Shown here: in pieces, positions 9,332 to 17,950 of the stretch | Numbering within the stretch: position 1 is the stretch's first letter | Layout of the letters: each line of letters opens with the position of its first letter | DNA from: Wolbachia endosymbiont of Armadillidium arcangelii | GTDB lineage: Bacteria > Pseudomonadota > Alphaproteobacteria > Rickettsiales > Anaplasmataceae | Assembly: GCF_040207875.1 (NCBI RefSeq) | Contig: NZ_CP157942.1 | Coordinates: 124,001-188,000, forward strand | DNA: 64,000 bases | Direction: 5' to 3' | Program-made: the position numbers and the translations under genes | The notes under the pieces: generated by a model | What the model saw: the letters and a program-made list of their open reading frames with translations, nothing else | What the model was told of the DNA's origin: nothing | Databases searched by the model: none

Positions 9332-10354
9332 ATGAACAGGAATCATAATGAAATTTTATTCTATGAAACAGATGATGGAAAGGTATGTATTGAAGTTAGA
9401 TTTGAAAATGAAAATCTATGGCTTACTCAGAAACATATGGCTGAGTTATTTGGCTGTTCAACTGATAATATTTCATTGCACCTAAAGAACATTTATCTAT
9501 GTAAAGAACTAGATAAAAACTCAACTACCGAGGAATCCTCGATAGTTCAAAAAGAGGGAGAAAGAGAAGTAAAACGTGATGTGGTTTTCTACAATTTAGA
9601 GGCTGTGATATCAGTTGGTTATCGTGTCAATTCAGAGCGTGGTGCTGCTTTTCGTACATGGGCAACTGATAAGCTAAAGAAGTATATTTTCAAAGGTTTC
9701 GTGATTGATAGCAATAGATTTAAAAATGGCTCTAGATTTGACACTCGGTTTTTTGATGAGTTGCTTGAAGAAATTAGAGAAATTCGTGCAAGTGAGCGTA
9801 TGGCTTATCAGAAAATCACAGACATTTATGCAACTTCAGTAGACTATGCAAGCTGTTCAACTGAAACAAAAAATTTCTTTGCTATAGTGCAGAATAAATT
9901 GCATTTTGCTATTACTGGAAATACAGCAGCAGAAATTATTGCTAACAGAGTGGATAGAAGTAAACCTAATATGGGATTAACAAATTGGCGTAAGGGGTCT
10001 AAGGGAAAAATCTTTCTTTCTGACACGCAAGTAGCAAAAAACTATTTAGATAAAAATGAAATTGCTCAGCTAAACAGAATAGTAAATATGTATATAGATT
10101 ACGCAGAGTTTCAAGCTGCCAGGGGTAAAGTAATGTATATGAAGGATTGGAAAGAGAAACTCGATGCATTTTTAAGATTTAATGAGCAAGATATATTACA
10201 GAATTATGGCAAAACCTCTCATGAAGTAGCAATTGCCCTAGCTACAAAAGAATATGAGGTATTTAGAAAAACACAGGATAAGTCATATAAGTCAGACTTT
10301 GATAAATTGGTGGAAGAAAAGAAAAGTCTTGATCAAAAAAGTGTAAAAGCTTAG
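9332..10354 (+). CDS. RhuM family protein (virulence RhuM)
   Basis: A 340-residue protein matching the RhuM family over its full length. The N-terminal core reads ENLWLTQKHMAELFGCSTDN, and the family-typical VFYNLEAVISVGYRVNSERG comes next. A FRTWATDKLKKYIFKGFVID segment and a C-terminal helical domain follow. RhuM proteins occur on pathogenicity islands and prophages; molecular function is uncertain, with a DNA-binding Bro-N/KilA-like start suspected. GGAAG is a weak ribosome site before the ATG. It is the only gene between the packaging and replication modules, and reads intact. Confidence 0.85.
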   Translation: MNRNHNEILFYETDDGKVCIEVRFENENLWLTQKHMAELFGCSTDNISLHLKNIYLCKELDKNSTTEESSIVQKEGEREVKRDVVFYNLEAVISVGYRVNSERGAAFRTWATDKLKKYIFKGFVIDSNRFKNGSRFDTRFFDELLEEIREIRASERMAYQKITDIYATSVDYASCSTETKNFFAIVQNKLHFAITGNTAAEIIANRVDRSKPNMGLTNWRKGSKGKIFLSDTQVAKNYLDKNEIAQLNRIVNMYIDYAEFQAARGKVMYMKDWKEKLDAFLRFNEQDILQNYGKTSHEVAIALATKEYEVFRKTQDKSYKSDFDKLVEEKKSLDQKSVKA

Positions 10355-10429
10355 GGCTGAATCTTGTAAAGGTAAAGAAATCATAAAAAAATCCATTTGT
10401 TCTTTAGGTTTCAGAAATTTTCTTTGCAA

Positions 10430-10672
10430 CTACAGTTTTTTAATAAATAAAAGTTTGGGGTAAAAGGCACTATTTTTTAAAGCCAGAGTATAAACGTTAA
10501 AAGGTACAGCTCTAGCTTTGCCCATCAACATGGAGACATAAAACCCAAAATTTAAATCTTCGTCTCCACTTTGCGTTAACAGTTTTTTTGAAAAATTTTC
10601 TTTCCTCTGCGGTGATTAAAGAATAGCTTTTATTTGAGCTTCAAGGTCTGTTATAAGCTTAGATAAAACCAT
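10430..10672 (-). pseudogene. Short hypothetical protein remnant with in-frame stop
   Basis: From the ATG at 10672 one frame reads MVLSKLITDLEAQIKAIL, then TAA, then continues in the same frame with SPQRKENFSKKLLTQSGDED and FYVSMLMGKARAVPFNVY to a TAG at 10430. The composition is protein-like and the frame is constant over 80 codons, so this looks like a small gene killed by a nonsense change. I cannot name the family. Confidence 0.4.
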
Positions 10673-11160
10673 CCTAAATTAACAACTAGCTTAAAAATGT
10701 GTTTTTACCTTCTCTAAAAAAATTCAAAGCATTAGACTCAAATTTCTAGTTTAACTACGAAAACTTAAAGTTATACACTTCAATTGTACATAGAGTTTTT
10801 GTTGATTAAGTTATTTGCACCTATTTTTCTGACTTCCTTTAATTTTAAGAAATTATATTTATTTTAGTTGCAAAGGTTAGGTACAAGTAGTATGTTTTAA
10901 AGTCATACTACTATATTATTATTATATAATAATAGGAGTTATTCTGAAAACTGAGAGTTGAACAAAACCCTCTATATTCCTGAACTTTTTCCCTATTACT
11001 CAGTCTGCAGCTATAAAATTCGATAATCCCTCTAAGTTGTTGAAAATCTCGCATTTCTTTCACCTTTACTAAATTCAGTCTACATAGACTAAGCAAATTC
11101 TGAAGACAAACTGAGCAAATCCGAAGACTGAAGTAACTCATAGTTTCTATGAAAACTTTA

Positions 11161-11617
11161 TTAATTGCAGATGCTATGATAAACCCAAGTATTCGGATTT
11201 TCAACTGGTAAGACGCTACCATTCTCCAGTGATTTATAATCGGTCGGTAAAATCCTTTCATAAATTGTCACTTCTTTATTCAGCTGATGATCAAATACCT
11301 TACTTTTCTTTTCCATGCCTGCAACACAAGGCACCCCATATCTAGTTCTTGCTCCATTTTTACCTTCTCTATTAAATTTTATATAGCCTTTTGTAGCTGA
11401 AGTATCAATAAGTTCACGGATCGAATGTTGACTACCAAGACCTGCTTTATTCCCAAATGCCTGACAGAGCGAATTTATTGTATATAGACGTCCCTTCCGT
11501 ATAAATCAATTGTAGAATACCTACGAGACCGTTCTGCATCTAACTTATGACCATATTTATAAGCCTCTGATATGCCAGCAGTTATTGATTTATATTTTGA
11601 TGGAATAGCATACGTAA
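11161..11617 (-). pseudogene. C-terminal remnant of a mobile-element helicase/ATPase
   Basis: Two frames joined by a shift near 11495. The upper frame reads AIPSKYKSITAGISEAYKYG and LDAERSRRYSTIDLYGRD. The lower reads INSLCQAFGNKAGLGSQHSI, KGYIKFNREGKNGARTRYG and LPVENPNTWVY, then stops at 11161. The last motifs resemble the tail of helicase-type proteins on alphaproteobacterial mobile elements, as I remember them. No N-terminal part is visible upstream, so this is a degraded end fragment. Confidence 0.5.
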
Positions 11618-12401
11618 TTCAAACATCAGTTGACGACTACTTTGCCTGTTTGAAAAAATATTTTACAACGAATAAAAGACGTGATAAACTAAAATGAAGT
11701 TTTTTTATAACAAGTAAAAATTTAAAGTAGAAAATAATTTAGAAGTCCCTTGTAATTGAGTTTTAAGCTATTCTACGTAAGCAACTTAGGTCTTGGTGGT
11801 ATAATTGTACCCTAAAGTCATAGAATCGTTTTAAATCCGCATTAAAAGCTATTTCTTGTATTTATGAATATTTTAAGGCCTTTCCAGTTCCCCTAACTTC
11901 TTTTTTCTTCACTCCCTAAGCATTACTTTAATTCTAGTTAACCTCATTATATTTTCATATTGTTTATTATTATTTGTCATTAGTATATATATATGTATAG
12001 TGTTATTTACATATTATAATAATATATAAGATTTTCGGAAAGTGGAAAGCTAGCTACTGTAGCGGGTTTTATGGCGATCTGATTCATTAAGTCTTTTGGA
12101 ACTGGAAAGATAAAGTCTTATAGATATTAAATGGATAAAAATAATGAATTTCAATGGTTTAGGTGTATTATATTTCTGTTTCCTTATTTTGAAATTTTGC
12201 CGGAAATCACGGAAACTATAAAACTCAGATCGGCCTAGCCAAAGTAATGAAATACATCAAGCTTGCCTATAGTTGCGAAATTTGTATTCCCAGTTTAGCT
12301 TAAATGCTTTTTGTATGACCCATTTTTTTAATAAAAGTTTTTTCAAGTTTGTAATTAACCTTTTATTATAGCAGATTTATGCTGATGGCTGTAAACTGTT
12401 T
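11618..12401. other. Apparently empty AT-rich region
   Basis: No coding frame, RNA or repeat that I can support. The AT content is very high, with runs such as the TATATATATATG stretch near 11980. It is probably decayed phage sequence between helicase remnants. Confidence 0.4.
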
Positions 12402-13502
12402 TTAAAGACTATTAGCAACTTTGAATTTCCCTGCACCCAGCTTAAATTTACCTTCACCTCTTGCAAAAGGACCAGTTGGAACATCAAGCCACTTATCTTC
12501 TTTTGAATCTGCAGCCATACCTTTTACTATCTTATTTTCATTTAGCAAACTCTGTACTAAACGTTCAAGTTTATGTCTGCTAGCATTATGAAACATGGGT
12601 GGTAATTTATGCCGTTGCTTGAAAACTCCAGGACCACCTGTATGCGTAAATGGATGGCCTTCGTGGGCTGAAAGTTTAATGTAGTGAATAAGTTCTTACA
12701 CTTCTGTCTGCTGCCCCATTGGACTTAACCACTGCTCCCTGATAAATTTTACTATGAGTTCTTTCAAGCTTTAGTGTATTACACACTGAATTTTGATGCT
12801 CTACTGGTGCAGGCCATAATGCAAAAGAGCATCTAACTCCATCAACAAGTGCAGTTGTACCTCTTATTGCATCTCTTGCTTGTTCTACGGTTGTAATTGA
12901 TCCACATTTAGGTTTTCTCATATGATGTGCAGCAATTACAGTCGCTCCTGTTTCAGTTGCCAAACTTGCAAGCAATCCTGTTGAATACCACCCAAGTTCT
13001 GGATCTGAATTTATATCAGCATGAACAAACGATACTAATGGATCAAAAATAATCAGTTTTAAATTTTCAATTGCATTTAATTGTTCGCTAATACCTTCAA
13101 ATTTTTCTGAAGTTTCAGGACATTTACCACGCGTATTGGTTTTTATTATAGAAAATGGTCCTCCTGTGTTTGGCATAGGTACAATAAATACACGATCCTG
13201 GTACTTTGCTCTATTACCTTCAGGATCAAGACGTTCTAAGCGACGATGTATCTCATCTGCATCATCTTCTGCTGAAAAAATTACCACTGATCCGTGTTCT
13301 TTTACAAGCGAACCAAAACCACAGATCTGATCTGTATCACTTGCAACTTTGAGAGCTAAATCAAGTAGTAGCATTCCTTTGCCTGTATCTCCCATAGCAG
13401 CTACTATTGAAGTAACGCCTAAAGGAAATAACCCTTCAACTAGGAACTTTTGTGTTGGTACTTCACCTAAATAACGGCTGAGATTCCAATCTAAAATATT
13501 GA
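12402..13502 (-). pseudogene. RepA-like replicative helicase (AAA_25), frameshifted
   Basis: A hexameric-helicase-like ATPase that pairs with the Toprim primase before it. The N-terminal part (about 13500-12676) reads NILDWNLSRYLGEVPTQKFL, then a Walker A variant AAMGDTGKGM, a Walker B LKLIIFDPLVSF and the sensor-like ATVIAAHHMRKP. After DRSVRTYSLH it stops. One base out of frame, the sequence goes on as ELIHYIKLSAHEGHPFTHTG and ends at 12402 (GKFKLGAGKFKVANSL), so a frameshift lies near 12700. The start is also unclear: the ATG after the AAGGAGG site at the primase stop opens the wrong frame, pointing to a second indel in the A run near 13505. Confidence 0.75.
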
Positions 13503-13507
13503 GTTTA

Positions 13508-14365
13508 TCATTTTTTTAACCTCCTTTCAATAAACTCAGAAGCTCTTATTCCTTCTAACACACAATCAGCAGCATCCCAGCCTTTTGTTTTATTTTGTGG
13601 AATATTAAGAATAACAAGTGATGCAACTCCGATCTCTAAAAGCTTTTTTGCAGCATTTTCAGCATATCGTTTACCTGCTTCATCATTATCTGGCCATATA
13701 ACAACGTGTTTACCTTTAAGTGGAGTCCAATCTGTCTTCTCAATAGGTGCATTTGCTCCTGACATTGTTGTTGTAGCTACAATTCCTTGTTCTATCAGCG
13801 CTTCTGCACATTTTTCTCCTTCAACCAGAATAACTTTATCAGACTTTAAGATTTCTGGAATGTTGTAGAGTGGCCTTATCTCTGGTGCTGCAAACTTAGA
13901 TTGTTTGACATCAAAAGGCTTGTATACTTTTTTCTTTCCAGGAGGATCAGAACGGTAAACTTTTACAATGACCTGGCCATTTTCATCATAATAATTCCAA
14001 CTGTGGGTAATAAATTTCTCGAAGTCTTCATCAACATATTGTTTCTCTCTGTATTTTTTATTATTTCCGAGCCATTCACTTATTGAAGCTATTACCTCAG
14101 GAAACTCTGTCCTTGCATTCTTTCTATGCACAGCTGCCCAAAGGTCGATAATGTCACCACCTTCTCCAGTTGCAAAATCATTCCATAACCCAGCTCTACT
14201 GCCACTTAATTCTACTACCAGACTTTTTCCTTTATTACCATGCACATCACCTACGTAAAACTTATCTCCACGGAAAGTTCCTCTTGGTAAAAGGTAAAAA
14301 AGGCAAGATCTTATGTTAAGCAATAGTTCTGCTTTATCATTTAAAGATTTAGAATCGATATTCAT
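13508..14365 (-). CDS. Phage Toprim-domain primase
   Basis: A 285-residue primase-like protein. Residues 20-110 form the N-terminal region (CLFYLLPRGTFRGDKFYVGD, then GLWNDFATGEGGDIIDLW) that replaces a zinc finger in this family. The Toprim fold starts at VILVEGEKCAEALIEQGI with the catalytic Glu and continues to the acidic HVVIWPDNDEAGKRYA. It would lay primers for phage replication beside the helicase encoded next. Its stop overlaps the helicase ribosome site, implying one operon. A diverged relative is fused to a helicase at 17951-19453. Confidence 0.8.
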   Translation of the reverse strand: MNIDSKSLNDKAELLLNIRSCLFYLLPRGTFRGDKFYVGDVHGNKGKSLVVELSGSRAGLWNDFATGEGGDIIDLWAAVHRKNARTEFPEVIASISEWLGNNKKYREKQYVDEDFEKFITHSWNYYDENGQVIVKVYRSDPPGKKKVYKPFDVKQSKFAAPEIRPLYNIPEILKSDKVILVEGEKCAEALIEQGIVATTTMSGANAPIEKTDWTPLKGKHVVIWPDNDEAGKRYAENAAKKLLEIGVASLVILNIPQNKTKGWDAADCVLEGIRASEFIERRLKK

Positions 14366-14551
14366 AATAAAACCATAAACAACCTTACATAAGAGTTATT
14401 CAAGTTTTGAAGGCTAATGTTTACATCAACATTATTTTAAATGCTACCGCAACTATTCTCAAAAAAAAGCAAGCGAATATCAATAGGTTAAAATCGTATC
14501 GCAATTATTTAAATTTCTCCGAACCTGCAATTAACCGTCTATAAAGGTCAT

Positions 14552-14574
14552 CCTTGATAGTTAATTATTCAAGG
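14552..14574 (+). promoter_or_regulatory. Hairpin overlapping the sigma-factor ribosome site
   Basis: CCTTGA at 14552-14557 and TCAAGG at 14569-14574 are perfect inverted arms with an 11-base loop. The right arm contains part of the AAGGAG Shine-Dalgarno (14571-14576) of the sigma-factor gene that starts at 14582. Such a hairpin could hide the ribosome site. The stem is only six pairs, so regulation is an inference. Confidence 0.4.
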
Positions 14575-14581
14575 AGCTTTA

Positions 14582-15097
14582 ATGAAATCAAAGAATTCTT
14601 ACTCAGGAATTGATCCCATAATTGTCAAGTACGTTAGACATTACGCAAAATGTATAAAGAACTTAAAGTGTTTTGCGCATGACAGTCTTGAAGATATTGA
14701 GCAAGAACTTTTCTGTATGATTTGGCCTGCTATTGAGAAATATGACGAAAGTAGAAGCTCTTTTTCTACCTTTGTATGTCAACTTGTTAAGTGTAGAGCT
14801 ATTAATTTAATCAATAAGCAACTCTGTAAAAAACGTGGTGGCAGACAAGGTATATTCTATGTTGATCCTGATGATCTACATGAAGTAGTTGATGATAGAT
14901 GTCGTTTTATCACTGAAATCACAACTCGTATTGATGTGAACGATGTTATCTCAACACTACCCCAAGAATGGCAAGTACTATGCAGACAACTGGAATTTTT
15001 CAGTGTTCCAGAAATAGCTGAAATAAATGGAATACCACGCACAACAGTTTATAACACTTTGCAACGAATAAGACGGCACATAAAAAATTTTTTTTAG
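14582..15097 (+). CDS. Sigma-70-like RNA polymerase sigma factor (phage-encoded)
   Basis: A 171-residue small sigma factor. Region 2 is seen in LEDIEQELFCMIWPAIEKYD and SSFSTFVCQLVKCRAINLIN. Region 4 is the C-terminal HTH from VISTLPQEWQVLCRQLEFFS through VPEIAEINGIPRTTVYNTLQ. It would direct host polymerase to phage promoters. It opens the rightward replication operon, opposite the Toprim primase across a 216-bp divergent region. The ribosome site AAGGAG is 5 bases before the ATG. It is intact; target promoters are unknown. Confidence 0.8.
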   Translation: MKSKNSYSGIDPIIVKYVRHYAKCIKNLKCFAHDSLEDIEQELFCMIWPAIEKYDESRSSFSTFVCQLVKCRAINLINKQLCKKRGGRQGIFYVDPDDLHEVVDDRCRFITEITTRIDVNDVISTLPQEWQVLCRQLEFFSVPEIAEINGIPRTTVYNTLQRIRRHIKNFF

Positions 15098-15153
15098 CAA
15101 ATCAAACAACAAGTAACAGTTCTAGTATAACTCTTATAGGAGGGCCGCGATAT

Positions 15154-15605
15154 ATGACTTTAAAAATAATAAACAGCAAAGAAAGGGTAAAAATAGTAAC
15201 AGGTGTAAAGGTAGTAATCTTTGGACCTTATGGAATCGGCAAAACCAGTCTGCTTAAAACTTTGAATGAACCAACACTTTGTCTTGATTTTGAAGCAGGA
15301 CTTTTAGCTGTACAAGACTGGAAAGGGGATTCTATCAATATGCGCACTTGGAATGAGGCCAGAGATATTGCTTGTCTTATTGGTGGGCCTAATCCTGCGC
15401 TGAGGTCTGATCAAGCATACAGCCAAAGACACCATGAACATGTATCTGGTAAGTATAAAAATCTTCTTTCTGAAGTTTCTAAATACCGATGCATCTTTGT
15501 GGACAGTATAACCGTTGCTTCACGTTTATGTCTATTATGGGCAAAAATGCAACCTGAAGCTTTTTCTGAGAGATCGGGAAAACAGGATATGAGAGCTGCC
15601 TATGG
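15154..15605 (+). CDS. AAA ATP-binding protein, exon 1 (split by group II intron)
   Basis: The first 150 codons plus two bases of a phage nucleotide-binding protein. Walker A is FGPYGIGKTS near residue 30, Walker B is YRCIFVDSI near residue 115, and the exon ends RSGKQDMRAAYG. A strong AGGAGG precedes the ATG. The ORF reads on into the intron as CAKQSA and stops. Joined to 16242-16599 the coding length is 810 bases, exactly 270 codons including the stop, and the junction reads AAYGLLAQEMMAW. The family resembles AAA_24 phage ATPases near recombination or replication genes. Without splicing the product is truncated. Confidence 0.75.
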
Positions 15606-16241
15606 GTGCGCCAAGCAAAGTGCGTAAAATTCAGTTGGTCAACCTAGGCAAAGTCTAGCCAACAGCCTAGAACAAACCATTATGCTGCGTAAGGTAACGA
15701 ACGTAGTAAAGCTAATGGAATGGACAATACAGGGTGCAACGAAAGTGAAGGTATTGAGTTCCGAAATTGCCAACATCATGGAGGTCGACACTTTCCATAT
15801 AGTGGAAGACAGTATGAAGGATAACGACAAGGCAAGTTATCACTCACTCTATCGGGATCTGAGGCCGTGTCATGTATTGAGATGGAGTTTACGTAAACTT
15901 GGGAGATCCTTTGTATTCCTATTAAGGTACGTTGGAACAAGTCAACAAAGGCAAGAACTAACGGAAGATACAAAGGAAGTCGGACTGATTGATAGTACTC
16001 AGAGTGTGGGAAACAAGGGGAAGCGATCAGCGGTATAGTAACTGGTTTAGGGATTGTTACACCAACACAACAGAGGTTGGAATATGATGCAAGGAAAACT
16101 AAATCAGATAGCAGTAATCAAAGATGCTGTGAATGCTACACTGAAGAGCCGTATGCGGGAAATTCGCAAGTACGGTTCTGTTGGGGGGATCGTAGCAGTT
16201 AAACCTAATAGGAGGATTTAAAGTTATGATCTCTACCGGAC
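15606..16241 (+). mobile_element. Small ORF-less group II intron inside the ATPase gene
   Basis: It starts with GTGCG, a canonical group II 5' end, and finishes ...CCGGAC, with the expected AY end. Domain V is clear at 16146-16178: GAGCCGTATGCGGGAAATTC followed by GCAAGTACGGTTC, a hairpin with a GAAA loop and a bulge. The element is 636 bp and has no reverse transcriptase. Removal restores the ATPase frame exactly. Splicing would need self-splicing or a maturase from another copy, such as 29590-31374. Boundaries follow from motif plus reading frame. Confidence 0.8.
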
Positions 16242-16599
16242 ATTACTTGCTCAAGAGATGATGGCTTGGCTCAATCAATTTCAACATATCAGAGACAAAG
16301 ACACTATCATAGTTGGAACATTAGGTCAATATCTTGATGACTGCAATCGTCCAATTTGGCTACCTCAATGTGAAGGAGCTAAAACCGCTAGTGAGATTCC
16401 AGGCATTGTTGATGAGGTGATCAGCATGGTTGGAATTAAGAAAGATAATGGCACAGAAGTACGTTCATTTGTCTGTCATACCATTAATTCTTGGGGATAC
16501 CCTGCTAAAGATCGAAGTGGTTGCCTTAATATGGTTGAAGAGCCGCATCTGGGTAAATTACTTGCGAAAATTAAAGCCAAAACTTTGCTGTTTAATTAA
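16242..16599 (+). CDS. AAA ATP-binding protein, exon 2
   Basis: This exon continues the ATPase after the intron (LLAQEMMAWLNQFQHIRDKD, TIIVGTLGQYLDDCNRPIW, then VDEVISMVGIKKDNGTEVR). It carries the C-terminal strands of the fold and ends in KIKAKTLLFN. An internal ATG at 16258 could give a separate 113-residue product if no splicing occurs, but that product lacks the nucleotide-binding site. Confidence 0.7.
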
Positions 16600-16616
16600 A
16601 AATTGAAGAAATTATT

Positions 16617-17423
16617 ATGGAACAAAGCTTTTTCAATATCGGTCAAAAAATTCCTTTTTTCAGCGTAAAGGAGTATTTAAGTGATCAAACGCCAATACCA
16701 GAAGATATAATTTCCCCTAGAATTCTAACTAAAAGAGGTTTGTTAGTACTAGGTGGCCCACCTAAAATCGGAAAAAGTGACTTTTTGATCTCTTGGCTTG
16801 TTTACATGGCTGCTGGTAGATCATTTCTCGGTATGACACCAAGTAGACCTTTGAAAATCTTCTACATGCAAACTGAAATTGAGTATGAATATATGAAAGA
16901 ACGGTTGCAACAACTTCAACTGGATAACGAACTTTTGAATGTAGCTGCCAATAACTTAATTATCACGCCAAGAGTGCAATTATCATTTAGTAGTGAAGAA
17001 ATAGATGAAATTAAAAATGTTGTTAAAGAGCGTTTCAAACCTGATATTATTGCGATTGATCCTCTTCGTAACATTTTTAACTCAAGTGAATATGGTAATG
17101 AAAATGACAACAGCGCTATGCTATTCTTTTTGCAAAAAACGCTTGAAAGACTGAGGAACATTATTAATCCAGATGCAGGTATAATCCTCACCCACCACAC
17201 AAAAAAACTGTCCAAAAAGATGCTGGAAGAAGATCCATTTCAAGGCCTAAGTGGTGCTGGATCTTTACGTGGATTTTATAGCACTGGCATGGTGATGTTT
17301 GCTTATGATGAAGAAAGCACTACCCGTCAAATAGTCTTTGAGCTGCGAAATGGTGAACGTGTGGCAAGCAAGCTTGTCGATAAGATAAATGGTCGTTGGA
17401 AACTTGTAGACCAATGGAGTTGA
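16617..17423 (+). CDS. RepA-like AAA_25 helicase
   Basis: A 268-residue RecA-fold ATPase. Walker A is LVLGGPPKIGKSDFL near residues 44-58 and Walker B is PDIIAIDPLRNIF near 140. ILTHHTKKLSKKM is the sensor-type strand near 190, and FQGLSGAGSLRGFYSTG comes after it. This is the RepA/Toprim-associated helicase type of phages and plasmids. It follows the ATPase by 17 bases and looks intact. It is similar along its length to the helicase half of 17951-19453, so the module carries a duplicated helicase. Confidence 0.8.
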   Translation: MEQSFFNIGQKIPFFSVKEYLSDQTPIPEDIISPRILTKRGLLVLGGPPKIGKSDFLISWLVYMAAGRSFLGMTPSRPLKIFYMQTEIEYEYMKERLQQLQLDNELLNVAANNLIITPRVQLSFSSEEIDEIKNVVKERFKPDIIAIDPLRNIFNSSEYGNENDNSAMLFFLQKTLERLRNIINPDAGIILTHHTKKLSKKMLEEDPFQGLSGAGSLRGFYSTGMVMFAYDEESTTRQIVFELRNGERVASKLVDKINGRWKLVDQWS

Positions 17424-17455
17424 TTCTTTTTTTTACTTAATTTATAGGGAACAAT

Positions 17456-17947
17456 ATGCTAACAGATTTTTTAACTGATTTTAATAACGCGAAACTGCAG
17501 AGCAGTTTAATACCGAAAGGTACAACAGTCAAGGTAAAAATGGCAATAAAGCCTGGAGGTTATGAAAATTGGTTCACGAAAAGCTACACTACTGGCAGCA
17601 TCTATTTAAACGCTGAATTTACTGTCACTGAAGGTCTATATGCAAAACGTAAGATTTTTCAAGTAATTGGCATTAAAAGTGGCAAAGCAAGCGTTGAAGG
17701 AGAAGATACTTGGGGAGAATCTGGTCGTTCTATGCTTAGAAGTATTTTGGAGTCAGCACGGAACATTCATTCAAATGACACTTCAGAAAAAGCAGCTATT
17801 GCTAGAAAAGTCAACTCTATAGCTGATTTTAACGGGTTAGAGTTTACTGCAAAAGTTGGTATTGAAGCTGATCGATATGGAGAAAAAAACAAGATTGCTA
17901 CGGTTATTATCCCAGAGCAACCTGAAGTTGATTGGGTGCCATTTTAA
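17456..17947 (+). CDS. Possible phage ssDNA-binding protein (DUF669-like)
   Basis: A 163-residue protein between two helicase genes. It begins with a short helix (MLTDFLTDFNNAKLQSSLIP). A beta-rich core follows (TTVKVKMAIKPGGYENWFTK, YLNAEFTVTEGLYAKRKIF), then a helical LRSILESARNI and LEFTAKVGIEADRYGEKNKI, and an acidic end EQPEVDWVPF. The layout and the operon resemble DUF669-type single-strand binding proteins. The name is tentative. Confidence 0.5.
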   Translation: MLTDFLTDFNNAKLQSSLIPKGTTVKVKMAIKPGGYENWFTKSYTTGSIYLNAEFTVTEGLYAKRKIFQVIGIKSGKASVEGEDTWGESGRSMLRSILESARNIHSNDTSEKAAIARKVNSIADFNGLEFTAKVGIEADRYGEKNKIATVIIPEQPEVDWVPF

Positions 17948-17950
17948 ATT

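Noticed and set aside
10911..11261. A 116-codon minus-strand frame
   Set aside because: Its upper part is a frame shadow of the helicase remnant at 11161-11617. The rest is low-complexity AT-rich sequence with no protein-like conservation that I can see.
15682..16038. A 118-codon plus-strand frame between the two ATPase halves
   Set aside because: It lies wholly inside the group II intron, has no domain, and its sequence is explained by the intron RNA structure.
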